A stretch of DNA of 64,000 nucleotides from Tepidicella baoligensis (GCF_013432195.1 NZ_JACCDB010000001.1:1-64000), one strand, 5' to 3'. Shown: positions 19,981 through 29,196, counted from the stretch's first letter. Notes: generated by a model from the sequence alone, not told the origin. Made by a program: numbers and translations.

Positions 19981-20524
19981 TCACGCCCGCTCGGCGCTGC
20001 TCGGCCTGATGGCGGCCTTGGCGCTGGTCCTGCCACCCACGAGCGGGCACGCATCGAATACGCCCCTACCCGAGGGGGCGCTCTCCGGCGAAGCCACCCT
20101 GCGCTTCCTGGGGCTGCAGGTCTACCGTGCCCGCCTCTGGACACCACCCACCTTCGACCCGAGCCGGCTGGGCGAGCAGGCCCTGGCGCTGGAGCTGGAG
20201 TACCTGCGCGCCTTCAAAGGAGCCGCGATCGCCGAGCGCTCCATCGTCGAAATGCGGCGTGCCGGCCGGTTCACCGATGAACAAGCCACCACATGGCAAG
20301 CGGCGATGCAGAACCTGTTCCCGGACGTGCGCCCCGGAGACCGGATCACCGGCCTCCTCCACCCCGGCAAGGGTGCGGAATTCTTCTACAACGACCGCCC
20401 AGCCGGCCGTATCGACGACGCCGAATTCGCCCGCCTGTTCTTCAGCATCTGGCTAGGCCCCAACACGTCCGAGCCCGCCTTGCGGCGCCAATTGCTTGCT
20501 CGCTGGCTGGATACACCGCGCTGA
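19952..20524 (+). CDS. Chalcone-isomerase-like secreted protein
   Basis: 190 residues. A signal peptide (ALLGLMAALALVLPPTSGHA) is followed by a chalcone-isomerase-like fold (RFLGLQVYRARLWTP, then VRPGDRITGLLHPGKGAEFFYND and FFSIWLGPNTSEPALRRQLL). Relatives of this fold bind fatty acids rather than act on chalcones, which suits a lipid-modification operon. The ATG at 19952 has AGGAG 6 nt upstream and overlaps the methyltransferase gene by 29 bp in another frame, so the two are probably coupled. Confidence 0.8.
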   Translation: MWSSSRSCVDHARSALLGLMAALALVLPPTSGHASNTPLPEGALSGEATLRFLGLQVYRARLWTPPTFDPSRLGEQALALELEYLRAFKGAAIAERSIVEMRRAGRFTDEQATTWQAAMQNLFPDVRPGDRITGLLHPGKGAEFFYNDRPAGRIDDAEFARLFFSIWLGPNTSEPALRRQLLARWLDTPR

Positions 20525-20536
20525 CGCCCCTCCACC

Positions 20537-21865
20537 ATGACGGCATGCCCCACGCCTGCGCCTGTTTCGCCTCCAGAGCCGACGGTGCGCATGCGCGCCG
20601 GCCTTGCTTATGGTCTGCTCGGTTTGCCCCTGGCTTTCGTGGCCTTGCCCTTGTATGTGCACCTGCCACACCACTACGCCAACACCTACGGCATGCCACT
20701 GGCCACGCTGGGTGCCCTGCTGCTGCTCGCTCGCCTCTTCGATGCCCTCACCGACCCGTTGCTCGGCCGTTTGAGCGACGGGCTGTTCGCGCGCTCACCC
20801 CGTTGGGTGCTGTGGACAGGTGCGGCATCGGCAGCGGTGCTGGTGCTTGGCATGGCGGCGCTGTTTTTCCCGCCGGCCAGCGTCCGGCCATATCTGGACA
20901 CCTGGGTATTGATTGGTCTGCTCATCACCTACACCGCGTTCAGCCAGCTGGCGATCGCTCATCAGTCCTGGGCTGCGCGGCTGGGAGGGCAGCCCGTCTG
21001 GAGAGCCGAAATCGTGGCGTGGCGCGAGGGCGCAGCCTTGATCGGCGTGGTGCTGGCTTCGGTGCTGCCAACCTGGCTCGGCTGGCCCGCCTGGGTGACG
21101 GTATTCGCACTGCTGCTGGGGGTGGCGTGGCTGTGCTGGTGGTGGGCCCCAACCCCCAGCCAGCCCCTGGCACTGGCTGCGGCGGCATCACATTGGGCCA
21201 CAGGCCTGATTCACCCTTGGAGACAGCCGCCATTTCGGCGCCTGCTCGGCGTGTTCGTGCTCAACGGCCTGGCCAGCGCCATGCCAGCCACCCTGGTGCT
21301 TTTCTTCATTCAGGACCGGCTCGCCGCCGCCGACTGGCAGCCGGTCTTCCTGGCCACCTACTTCGTGGCGGCGGCGGCTTCCATGCCGCTGTGGTTGCGC
21401 CGCGTACGCCACTGGGGTCTGGCCCGCACCTGGCTGGCGGGCATGCTGCTGGCCTGCGCCACCTTCATCTGGGCCGCCACGCTGGGCACGGGCGACGTCT
21501 GGGGCTTCTGGGCGGTCTGCGCTCTGTCGGGTTTGGCCCTGGGCACCGATCTGGCGCTGCCCAGCGCCCTGCTGGCCGGACTCATCGCCCACCAGGGCGA
21601 TCAAGGCCGGCGCGAAGGCGCCTACTTCGGCTGGTGGAACCTGGCCACGAAACTCAATTTGGCGCTGGCGGCTGGTTTGTCCTTGCCGCTGCTCGGCGCA
21701 CTGGGCTATGTACCGGGCCACACCGCCGCAGAAGGACTGCGCGCGCTCACCTGGGCCTACGCCGTCGTGCCTTGCGTCATCAAGCTCACCGCAGCCGGAC
21801 TGCTGTATCTGCTCTTTGTTCGCCACCAACCCCCATCGGCAAGCCCTCATGCGCCCCGCTCATAA
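20537..21865 (+). CDS. MFS transporter of the glycoside-pentoside-hexuronide (GPH) type
   Basis: 442 residues with about twelve hydrophobic segments. The N-terminal half carries LLLARLFDALTDPLLGRLSDGL, the GPH/MFS loop signature, and LVLFFIQDRL and GYFGWWNLATKLNLALAAGLSLPLLGALGY-like stretches mark the second half. It lies between the chalcone-isomerase-like and DUF3833 genes, so a lipid precursor, lipid or lipid-derived signal is a more likely cargo than a sugar; the substrate is unknown. Similar transporters occur in the Rhodobacter singlet-oxygen regulon. Confidence 0.82.
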   Translation: MTACPTPAPVSPPEPTVRMRAGLAYGLLGLPLAFVALPLYVHLPHHYANTYGMPLATLGALLLLARLFDALTDPLLGRLSDGLFARSPRWVLWTGAASAAVLVLGMAALFFPPASVRPYLDTWVLIGLLITYTAFSQLAIAHQSWAARLGGQPVWRAEIVAWREGAALIGVVLASVLPTWLGWPAWVTVFALLLGVAWLCWWWAPTPSQPLALAAAASHWATGLIHPWRQPPFRRLLGVFVLNGLASAMPATLVLFFIQDRLAAADWQPVFLATYFVAAAASMPLWLRRVRHWGLARTWLAGMLLACATFIWAATLGTGDVWGFWAVCALSGLALGTDLALPSALLAGLIAHQGDQGRREGAYFGWWNLATKLNLALAAGLSLPLLGALGYVPGHTAAEGLRALTWAYAVVPCVIKLTAAGLLYLLFVRHQPPSASPHAPRS

Positions 21866-21878
21866 GCAAGGAGAACCC

Positions 21879-22433
21879 ATGAACCTGCTCCACCGCTCGC
21901 GCCGCCTGCTGGCGCTGCTGACCCTTGGCCTCACGCTGGCCCTGGCCGGTTGCGCCAGCCAGGACATCCGGCAGTACGCCGACGAAAAACCCGCGCTCGA
22001 TCTGGCGCAGTACTTCAACGGCAAGATCATGGCCCACGGCATCTTCCAGGACCGCAGTGGGCAGGTGGTGCGCCGCTTCGTGGTCGAGATGGACGGCCAG
22101 TGGAACGGCAACCAGGGCGTGCTCGACGAATGGTTCACCTATTCGGACGGCACCCGGGAGCGGCGCATCTGGCGCCTGACCCGGCACGCCGATGGCCGCT
22201 ACAGCGGCACCGCCGACGACGTGGTGGGCGAAGCCCAGGGGCAGACCGTGGGCAATGCTTTTTTCTGGAGCTATGTCTTGCGCCTGCCTGTGGATGGCAA
22301 GGTCTACGAAGTCAAGTTCGACGACTGGATGTACCTCGTGGACGACAAGGTCATGCTCAACCGCGCCACCATGAGCAAGTTCGGCATCCGGCTGGGCGAG
22401 GTCACGCTGGCGTTCACCAAGGTCGATCCATGA
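21879..22433 (+). CDS. DUF3833 family lipoprotein
   Basis: 184 residues. The N-terminus is a lipoprotein signal with lipobox LALAGC, so the mature protein starts at Cys (about residue 26). The body is a lipocalin-like beta structure: YFNGKIMAHGIFQDRSGQVVRRF, TYSDGTRERRIWRL and DWMYLVDDKVMLNRATMSKFG are the DUF3833 marks. The family has no established function; its position in photolyase/CFA clusters is widely conserved. The stop overlaps the SDR start by 4 bp. Confidence 0.87.
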   Translation: MNLLHRSRRLLALLTLGLTLALAGCASQDIRQYADEKPALDLAQYFNGKIMAHGIFQDRSGQVVRRFVVEMDGQWNGNQGVLDEWFTYSDGTRERRIWRLTRHADGRYSGTADDVVGEAQGQTVGNAFFWSYVLRLPVDGKVYEVKFDDWMYLVDDKVMLNRATMSKFGIRLGEVTLAFTKVDP

Positions 22434-23200
22434 GCCTCAACCCCCGGATCACCGACTGGCACGGCAAGCGAGTCTGGCTGATCGGCGCCTCCAGCGGCAT
22501 CGGTCTGGCGCTCGCGCAGGCCTTGCATGCGCGCGGCGCCCAGGTGATCGTGTCGGCCCGCCATGCCGCGGCCTTGCAGGCCTTCGTGTCGGCTCACCCC
22601 GGCAGCCTGGCCCTGCCCCTGGACGTGACCGACGCCGCGGCGATCAGGCGGGCCTGCGCGGAGATCCTGGCGGGTGGCGCCGTCGATCTGCTGTGTTACT
22701 GCGCGGGCCATTACCAGGCCATGCGAGCCACCCACATCGACACCCACTCCCTGTTGCAACACCAAGCGGTGAACGTCACCGGGGCGCTGCACCTGCTCAC
22801 TCCCATGGTACAGGCCCTGCTGATGCAGGGCCACGGCCACCTGAGCTTCATCAGCAGCGTGGCGGGCTACCGGGGCTTGCCGAAAAGCCTGGCCTATGGC
22901 CCCACCAAGGCCGCCCTGATCAACCTCGCCGAGACGCTGTACCTGGACCTGGCGCCACACGGTCTGGGCGTGAGCGTCATCAACCCCGGCTTCGTGGCCA
23001 CCCCCCTCACCGCCCAGAACGATTTCCACATGCCGGCCCTGATCCAGCCTGAACAAGCGGCCGAGGCCATCCTGCAAGGCTGGGCCAAAGGCCAGTTCGA
23101 CATCCACTTTCCCAAGCGCTTCACCCGACTCCTCAAGCTGCTGCGCTGCCTGCCCTACCCCCTGTACTTCGCGGCGGTGCGCCGCATCACGGGGCTGTGA
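22430..23200 (+). CDS. Short-chain dehydrogenase/reductase (classical SDR)
   Basis: 256 residues. The cofactor motif is LIGASSGIGLALA and the active site is the SSVAGYRGLPKSLAYGPTKAAL region with Ser, Tyr (YGPTK) and Lys. The conserved INPGFVATPLT follows. It should reduce or oxidise a carbonyl/alcohol with NAD(P)H; substrate unknown, probably lipid in this operon. The ATGA overlap with DUF3833 and overlap with the next gene (4 bp) show tight coupling. Confidence 0.88.
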   Translation: MSLNPRITDWHGKRVWLIGASSGIGLALAQALHARGAQVIVSARHAAALQAFVSAHPGSLALPLDVTDAAAIRRACAEILAGGAVDLLCYCAGHYQAMRATHIDTHSLLQHQAVNVTGALHLLTPMVQALLMQGHGHLSFISSVAGYRGLPKSLAYGPTKAALINLAETLYLDLAPHGLGVSVINPGFVATPLTAQNDFHMPALIQPEQAAEAILQGWAKGQFDIHFPKRFTRLLKLLRCLPYPLYFAAVRRITGL

Positions 23201-23646
23201 ACCTCATGAACACCTCACACGCCCCGGCTCTCGACCGCGTGATCGCGTTCTTCGAACACCTCAGCCCGGAAAGTCTCGGCTCGCTGAACCAGCTGTACGC
23301 TCCACAGGCCCGTTTCAAAGATCCGTTCAACGAAGTCGAAGGTACGCAGGCCATACGCGCCATTTTCGTGCACATGTTCCAGTCATTGCAGGAGCCGCGC
23401 TTCGTCGTCACCGGCCGTGTGCAGCAGGGCGAGCAGGCCTTTCTGACCTGGGATTTCCACTTCCGCTTCCAGCGCTTCGACACCTCGACCGTACAGACCA
23501 TTCGGGGCGCCACCCATCTGATGTTCGACCACCAGGGCCAGATCGTTCTGCATCGCGACTACTGGGACGCGGCCGAAGAACTGTACGAAAAGCTGCCCGG
23601 CATCGGGGCGCTCATGCGCTGGCTGAAGCGGCGGGCCCGCCAGTGA
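23197..23646 (+). CDS. NTF2-like / SnoaL-type protein
   Basis: 149 residues of the cone-shaped NTF2-like fold: RVIAFFEHLSPESLGSLNQLYAPQARFKDPFNEV, with later IRGATHLMFDHQGQIVLHRDYWDAAEELYEKLP. Members are ligand-binding proteins or small isomerase-like enzymes. Close relatives are found beside the same SDR and photolyase genes. Translation may start at GTG 23197 or at ATG 23206; the first is taken because of its overlap with the SDR stop. Confidence 0.8.
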   Translation: MNLMNTSHAPALDRVIAFFEHLSPESLGSLNQLYAPQARFKDPFNEVEGTQAIRAIFVHMFQSLQEPRFVVTGRVQQGEQAFLTWDFHFRFQRFDTSTVQTIRGATHLMFDHQGQIVLHRDYWDAAEELYEKLPGIGALMRWLKRRARQ

Positions 23647-23652
23647 ATCGCC

Positions 23653-25206
23653 ATGGGCTACCGGGTCGTCTGGTTCAAACGCGATCTGCGCCTGGCCGAC
23701 CATGAGGCCCTGGCATCGGCTGCTCGGCATGGACCGGTGCTGTGCCTGTATGTCGTCGAGCCGTCGCTCTGGGCCCAGCCCGACGCCGCCACGCAGCACT
23801 ATCACTTCATTCGGGAAAGCCTGGCAGACCTGCAACGGGCGCTGCGGCGCCTCGGCGGACAATTGTGGACCGTGGTGGGCGAAGTGGTGGACATCCTGGA
23901 GCGGCTGCACCGCCAAGCCCCATTCGATGCCCTGCACTCGCACGAGGAAACCGGCAACGCCCACACCTACGCCCGAGACCTGGCGGTGGGTCGATGGTGC
24001 CGCCAACAAGGTGTCGCCTGGCACGAGACCCCCTGCTCTGGTGTGGTGAGGCGGCTTCGGCAGCGGGATGGTTGGCACAAGCTCTGGGAAGCACGGATGA
24101 CGGCCCCCCAGGCCGAATGCCCCCCACTGCGGTTCTTTCCTCCACCCTGGCCGGCCGAGCCGCTCCCGACACCGGAGGCACTGGGCCTGGATCCATGGGA
24201 TCCCCCTCGACGCCAGCGCGGTGGCCGCTCGCGTGCCATGGACACCCTGCAAGACTTTTTGGAACTGCGCTGCGCCGATTACCGCGGCGGCATTTCCTCT
24301 CCCCTCACCGCTCCCTCGACCTGCTCGCGCTTGTCGGCCTACTTGGCTTATGGTTGCCTGAGCCTGCGGGAGGTCGTGCAGGCCACCCGCGCCACGCTGG
24401 CTGCGCTGCCACCGCAGGCCCGCCGTTCCCGGCAGGGTCTGCAGGCGTTTCACAGTCGGCTGTATTGGCACTGCCACTTCATCCAAAAACTGGAGAGCGA
24501 GCCTGAACTGGAGTGGCGCAATGTGCATCGGGGCTACGACGGGCTGCGCGAGCACGAATGGCGGGCCGAGCGCTTCGAAGCGCTGCAAGCCGGCCGTACC
24601 GGTTGGCCCATGGTGGACGCTTGCGTCGCCATGCTGCGCGAAACCGGCTGGCTCAACTTCCGCATGCGGGCCATGCTGGTGTCGGTGGCGGCTTATCCGC
24701 TGTGGTTGCATTGGCGGGAAGTGGGGCATTGGCTGGCCCGGCAGTTCCTGGACTACGAACCCGGCATCCACTGGTCGCAGATGCAGATGCAAAGCGGTAC
24801 CACCGGCATCAACACCACCCGGGTATACAACCCGATCAAGCAGGCGCGGGATCATGACCCCCACGGCCAGTTCGTCCGTCAATGGCTGCCGGCCATGCAG
24901 CGCGTCCCGGACGGTTGGCTGTTCGAGCCCTGGCGCATGCCGCCCGATCTGAAAAGTCGCCTGGGCGTGGACTGGCCGCAGCCACTGGTGGATCTGGAGG
25001 TGGCCACACGCGATGCCAAGCGCCGCATCCACGCCTTGCGCACCCAGCCAGCGGTGCGCCAGGCGCGCGCATCGATCGTGGAACGGCACGGTTCACGCCG
25101 TGGCCTCCAGAAGGCTGCTGCCCGCACGGCGGCCGGCAATGAGGCCGCCGCCCCGCACCGCGCGCCACCCCCGTCCACTGGCCAGCAGCTCACCTTGGAT
25201 TTCTGA
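23653..25206 (+). CDS. DNA photolyase / cryptochrome family protein
   Basis: 517 residues. The N-terminal alpha/beta antenna domain opens with VVWFKRDLRLADHEAL. The C-terminal FAD-binding helical domain carries GRTGWPMVDACVAMLRETGW, then HWSQMQMQSGTTGINTTRVYNP and DHDPHGQFVRQWLP. It should use blue light to repair cyclobutane pyrimidine dimers, but this subfamily is diverged and could act as a cryptochrome-like sensor or repair another lesion. It lies 6 bp after the NTF2-like gene in the photoreceptor-controlled operon, which links light sensing to light-driven repair. Confidence 0.9.
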   Translation: MGYRVVWFKRDLRLADHEALASAARHGPVLCLYVVEPSLWAQPDAATQHYHFIRESLADLQRALRRLGGQLWTVVGEVVDILERLHRQAPFDALHSHEETGNAHTYARDLAVGRWCRQQGVAWHETPCSGVVRRLRQRDGWHKLWEARMTAPQAECPPLRFFPPPWPAEPLPTPEALGLDPWDPPRRQRGGRSRAMDTLQDFLELRCADYRGGISSPLTAPSTCSRLSAYLAYGCLSLREVVQATRATLAALPPQARRSRQGLQAFHSRLYWHCHFIQKLESEPELEWRNVHRGYDGLREHEWRAERFEALQAGRTGWPMVDACVAMLRETGWLNFRMRAMLVSVAAYPLWLHWREVGHWLARQFLDYEPGIHWSQMQMQSGTTGINTTRVYNPIKQARDHDPHGQFVRQWLPAMQRVPDGWLFEPWRMPPDLKSRLGVDWPQPLVDLEVATRDAKRRIHALRTQPAVRQARASIVERHGSRRGLQKAAARTAAGNEAAAPHRAPPPSTGQQLTLDF

Positions 25207-25209
25207 CTC

Positions 25210-25359
25210 ATGAACATGCGCTCCAAATCACAACTCCCGCAAAAAACCTGCCCGGTCTGCGCCAGGCCGTTCACCTGGCGACGGAAATGGGCACGTGACT
25301 GGGAACAGGTTCTCTATTGTTCGGAGCGCTGCCGCCGCACGGGCATCCGCAAGCCATGA
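25210..25359 (+). CDS. DUF2256 small zinc-ribbon-like protein
   Basis: 49 residues starting 3 bp after the photolyase stop. The sequence is lysine/arginine-rich with four cysteines in two pairs: [14 protein letters not shown] and CSERCRRTG. The Cys pattern suggests one bound metal ion. DUF2256 genes are commonly next to photolyase genes; the function is unknown. Confidence 0.85.
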   Translation: MNMRSKSQLPQKTCPVCARPFTWRRKWARDWEQVLYCSERCRRTGIRKP

Positions 25360-25410
25360 AGCGGCACCCCTGGCAAACCCGCTCACCACACTCGAGCGGA
25401 TGGGAACGCG

Positions 25411-26751
25411 CTAGCGCGCGTCCTCTTGTGTCGAAGCTGGGTCAGGCAGATCCTGCGCTGCGCTGGCAGACTCAGTCAGCCGGCTGATGCGCACCTCATC
25501 GATGCGGCGGCCATCCAGCTTGAGCACCTCGAAACGCCAGCCACAGATATCCACCACGTCGCCGACCTCCATCAGCGTGCCGCTGACCGTCTGCATCAGG
25601 CCGGCCACGGTGTTGTAACGGTCCTTGTCCTCATCAGGCAGGGCATCGATCTCCAGCCGGGCCTTGAGTTCATGCGCCGGCATGGCGCCATCCACGCGCC
25701 ACGAACCGTCCTCCTGCAAGGTGGCCCAGGCATCGGCGGGCTGCACCGGGGACAGCTCACCGGTGATCGCCTCCAGCAGGTCCAGCGGGGTGAGCAAGCC
25801 CTGCACCACGCCGTACTCGTCCACCACGAACACCATCCGTAACGCACGGACGCGAAACTGTTCCAGCAGTTCCATGCCGCTGAGCGTCTCGGGAACGAAC
25901 ACAGGGGCCACCGCTTCACGATACCAAGCGTCGGCATTGCCCTCGGACTGCAGCTCCAGCAGCCGAGCCATGTGGATGACACCGATCACCTCGTCCAAGC
26001 TGCCCCGGCACACCGGGTACCACGAGTGCCCGCTGCGATGCGCCTTGCGCACCACCTCATCCAGCGTTTGCCCCGCGTCCAGCCACTCGATGTCCGGGCG
26101 CGGCAACATGATGCTCGTCAGCGGTCGGTCATCCAGCAGGAACACGTTTCGCACCATGCGGTGTTCTTCGGCCTCAATCACGCCAGCACCCACTCCCTGG
26201 GCCAGATGGGCCTGGATCTCGGCTTCGGTCACGTCCTGCGGCACTTCCGACGGGATGCGCAGCAGCTTGAGCACCAGGTTGGTGGACAAGGCCAGCAAGC
26301 TCACGAATGGATGCGCCACCTTGGCCAGACCCAGCAAGGGGCGCGCCATCCAGCGCGCAATCGGCTCGGGCGCGCTCTGGCCGATGCGCTTGGCCACCAG
26401 TTCCCCGAACACGATGGTGATGTACGTCACCCCCACCACCACCAGGGCCGTGGCCAATGCGTTGGCCCACAGATGCGGTATGCCCACCGACTCGAAAACG
26501 GTGGCCAGGTCGGCACCGAACGCCCCCTCGCCCACGATGCCATTGAGCAGCGCAATCGTGGTGTTGCCAAGCTGGATGGTCGAAAAGAACTGGGTCGGAT
26601 TGTCCAGCAGGCTCAAGGCGGCCTGCGCCCCCTTGTCCCCCGCGCTGGCCTGAGCCTCCAGACGAACGCGGCGGCTGGACACCACCGCGATCTCGGTCAT
26701 CGAAAACAGCCCACTGAGCAGGGCCAGCAAAAAGATCAGCAGGATGTCCAT
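25411..26751 (-). CDS. HlyC/CorC (CNNM) family transporter
   Basis: 446 residues. An N-terminal DUF21/CNNM membrane domain (about 1-190; MDILLIFLLALLSGLFSMTEIAV) is followed by a CBS pair (about 210-335) and a C-terminal CorC_HlyC domain (about 350-425; VDGAMPAHELKARLEI). Relatives export Mg2+ or Co2+ or support magnesium homeostasis; the older label hemolysin is misleading. It is divergent from apaH with only 9 bp between start codons, so the promoters must overlap the coding ends. Confidence 0.88.
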   Translation of the reverse strand: MDILLIFLLALLSGLFSMTEIAVVSSRRVRLEAQASAGDKGAQAALSLLDNPTQFFSTIQLGNTTIALLNGIVGEGAFGADLATVFESVGIPHLWANALATALVVVGVTYITIVFGELVAKRIGQSAPEPIARWMARPLLGLAKVAHPFVSLLALSTNLVLKLLRIPSEVPQDVTEAEIQAHLAQGVGAGVIEAEEHRMVRNVFLLDDRPLTSIMLPRPDIEWLDAGQTLDEVVRKAHRSGHSWYPVCRGSLDEVIGVIHMARLLELQSEGNADAWYREAVAPVFVPETLSGMELLEQFRVRALRMVFVVDEYGVVQGLLTPLDLLEAITGELSPVQPADAWATLQEDGSWRVDGAMPAHELKARLEIDALPDEDKDRYNTVAGLMQTVSGTLMEVGDVVDICGWRFEVLKLDGRRIDEVRISRLTESASAAQDLPDPASTQEDAR

Positions 26752-26760
26752 AATGCGCGC

Positions 26761-27594
26761 ATGTCACTGTACCTGATTGGCGACGTGCAGGGTTGCGACG
26801 CCTCCTTGCAGCGCCTGCTCGACACCCTGGCTTTTTCCCCCAGCCGCGACACGCTCGTCCTGCTCGGCGACCTGGTCAACCGCGGCCCCGACTCGCTGGG
26901 CGTGCTGCGCCGGATGATGGCGCTGCAAGGCAGCGCCCACTGCCTGCTCGGCAACCACGACCTGCACCTGCTGGCCGTGGCGCATGGGGTGCGCAAGGCC
27001 CACCGCACCGACACCCTCGACGCCATTTTGCTGGCCAAGGACCGCGAGCACCTGCTGGACTGGGTACGGCAGCGCCCGCTGGCCCTGCGCTTGAACGGTT
27101 GGCTGCTGGTGCATGCGGGTGTGCTGCCCCAATGGAGTGCCGAGCAGACCCTGACCCTCGCCGAGGAAGTGAGCCAAATGCTGCGCAGCACCGACGGCGC
27201 CGAATGGCTGCGCCAGATGTATGGCAACCAACCCGACCACTGGCGCGACGACTGGCCCGACACCGACCGCTGGCGCGTGGTGGTCAACGCCCTGACCCGG
27301 CTGCGGTTCTGCAATGCCCAAGGGGTGATGGAGTTCGCCACCAAGGACGGCGCCGCACAGGCCCCCGAAGGATTCATGCCCTGGTTCGAGGTGCCGGGCC
27401 GCCGATCGTCCGACACACCCATCGCCTTCGGCCACTGGTCCACCCTGGGCTTGCTGAATCGCCCGCATCTGCTGGGGCTGGACACCGGCTGCATCTGGGG
27501 CGGCAGCCTCAGCGCGGCCCGCCTCTCAGACGACGGAACGCTGGAAGACATCATTCAGGTGCGTTGCCCTCAGGCACAACGACCGGGCCGCTGA
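26761..27594 (+). CDS. apaH: Symmetrical bis(5'-nucleosyl)-tetraphosphatase
   Basis: 277 residues of the calcineurin-like metallophosphoesterase fold. Metal-binding motifs are GDVQGC, GDLVNRGPDS, GNHDLHLL and HAGVLPQW. It cleaves Ap4A into two ADP and limits this alarmone and Ap4A-type RNA caps. The ATG at 26761 gives the family start MSLYLIGDVQGC. Divergent from the CorC-like gene. Confidence 0.95.
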   Translation: MSLYLIGDVQGCDASLQRLLDTLAFSPSRDTLVLLGDLVNRGPDSLGVLRRMMALQGSAHCLLGNHDLHLLAVAHGVRKAHRTDTLDAILLAKDREHLLDWVRQRPLALRLNGWLLVHAGVLPQWSAEQTLTLAEEVSQMLRSTDGAEWLRQMYGNQPDHWRDDWPDTDRWRVVVNALTRLRFCNAQGVMEFATKDGAAQAPEGFMPWFEVPGRRSSDTPIAFGHWSTLGLLNRPHLLGLDTGCIWGGSLSAARLSDDGTLEDIIQVRCPQAQRPGR

Positions 27595-27629
27595 CCGGTG
27601 GCGGCGCCGCCCGGGGCTGGTCCGCATGC

Positions 27630-29075
27630 TCAGGAATCGGACGCCGCCTCTGCAGTGACCGGGGCTTTGAACAAGGCAGGCACCTTGCGGCGCGGCTTGA
27701 TGTAGGCCGACAGACCCTTGCCCGCGGCAGCCTTGGGCTGAGTCTCCCAGCTCGGCTTGGCCTCGGGGCCAAGAGCCGGCTCGTAGGGGCGTTCGAACAG
27801 CGGGTCGGCGGGCACACGCGCGGGCCGCTGGCTACGCTCGCGTCGCACTTCGCCGCTGCTGGATCGCTCGTCATGCCACAGCCGCTGGCCATCGTTGATA
27901 CGTCCGGCCGGGCCACCGAAACGCTTGCGGTCGCTCTCGAGTTCGAGCGACTCGACCTCCACCTTCTTGCCGATCAGCTTTTCGATGTCGGCCAGGTTGC
28001 GCGCGTCCTTGCCACTGACAAAAGAGATGGCCAGCCCGCAAGCCCCGGCCCGGCCGGTGCGACCGATGCGGTGCACGTAATCCTCGGCGTTGAACGGGAT
28101 GTCGAGGTTGAACACCGCGGGCACATCCTTGATGTCGAGGCCGCGCGCCGCCACGTCGGTGCAGACGAGCAGATCGACTTCGCCTTTCTTGAAGGCATCC
28201 AGCGCCTTGAGCCGTTCGTCCTGGCTCTTGTCGCCGTGCAGAGCGGTGGCGCTCAACCCATCGCGCTCCAGAGCGCGCGCCATGCGGGCGCAGCCCAATT
28301 TGCTGTTGAGAAACACGAATGCCTGCTTGATCCCTTTTTCGCGCAGCAGTTGCTTGAGGGCCTGGCGCTTGTCCTCCTCCTCGACGCGGTAGAACAACTG
28401 CTCGATCGTGGAGGCCGTGGCATTGGAGCGCGCCACCTCGATGGTCACGGGATTCTGGAGGTAGCTGGCCGCCAGCCGCTTGATCTCAGGCGAGAAGGTG
28501 GCGCTGAACAGCAAGGTGGTGCGCTGCTTGGGCAGATGGCTGAGGATGCGCTGCAGATCGGGCAGAAAACCGATGTCGAGCATGCGATCGGCTTCATCCA
28601 GGACCACGTACTCCACCTGGTTGAGCATACAGTTACGGGCCTCGATGTGGTCGAGCAGGCGACCCGGTGTTGCCACCAGCACCTCCACGCCCTTTTTCAG
28701 CTCGGCGGTCTGGGGTTTCATGTCCATGCCACCAAACACCACCGCACAACGCAGCTGGGTGTATTTGGCGTAGAGCTTGATCTGCTCGGCCACCTGATCG
28801 GCCAGTTCACGGGTAGGCAGCAGCACCAGGGCACGCACCGGGTGCCGCGCCGGCGAGGTGGATGCATTCTCGTACTTGAGCATGCGCTGCAGCAAGGGCA
28901 GCGAAAAAGCGGCGGTCTTGCCGGTGCCGGTCTGGGCAGCGCCCATCACGTCGCGGCCTTCTAAGACGACCGGAATGGCCTGCGCCTGAATCGGCGTCAG
29001 GGTCGTGAACCCCAATTCGGCAACGGCACGGGCCAGAGGTTCGGCCAGGGAAAGTTCGGTAAAAGCTTGAGTCAT
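27630..29075 (-). CDS. rhlE: DEAD-box ATP-dependent RNA helicase, RhlE type
   Basis: 481 residues with all helicase motifs in order: AQTGTGKTAAFSLPLL (I), PTRELADQV (Ia), TPGRLLDH (Ib), DEADRMLD (II), SATF (III), and HRIGRTGRAG (VI). The last 100 residues are a basic, low-complexity tail (for example RRERSQRPARVPADPLF) that helps RNA binding in RhlE proteins. It probably assists ribosome assembly and RNA decay, especially in cold. It is convergent with apaH, 35 bp apart. Confidence 0.93.
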   Translation of the reverse strand: MTQAFTELSLAEPLARAVAELGFTTLTPIQAQAIPVVLEGRDVMGAAQTGTGKTAAFSLPLLQRMLKYENASTSPARHPVRALVLLPTRELADQVAEQIKLYAKYTQLRCAVVFGGMDMKPQTAELKKGVEVLVATPGRLLDHIEARNCMLNQVEYVVLDEADRMLDIGFLPDLQRILSHLPKQRTTLLFSATFSPEIKRLAASYLQNPVTIEVARSNATASTIEQLFYRVEEEDKRQALKQLLREKGIKQAFVFLNSKLGCARMARALERDGLSATALHGDKSQDERLKALDAFKKGEVDLLVCTDVAARGLDIKDVPAVFNLDIPFNAEDYVHRIGRTGRAGACGLAISFVSGKDARNLADIEKLIGKKVEVESLELESDRKRFGGPAGRINDGQRLWHDERSSSGEVRRERSQRPARVPADPLFERPYEPALGPEAKPSWETQPKAAAGKGLSAYIKPRRKVPALFKAPVTAEAASDS

Positions 29076-29196
29076 CTAACCCTGTATTGTCGCACCAAGG
29101 CATGTTCAGCGTGTGACAAACCGCTTGAACGCTGTGCCTTGGCGTGGTTCTCAGGCCATGCCTCGCCCGCCTGCCCACCCCCAAAAGGAGGGGCAA

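Noticed and set aside
23197-25206. Alternative reading of the NTF2-like and photolyase genes as one transferred cassette
   Set aside because: Codon use and GC content look the same as in neighbouring core genes and no attachment site, integrase or repeat borders the cluster.
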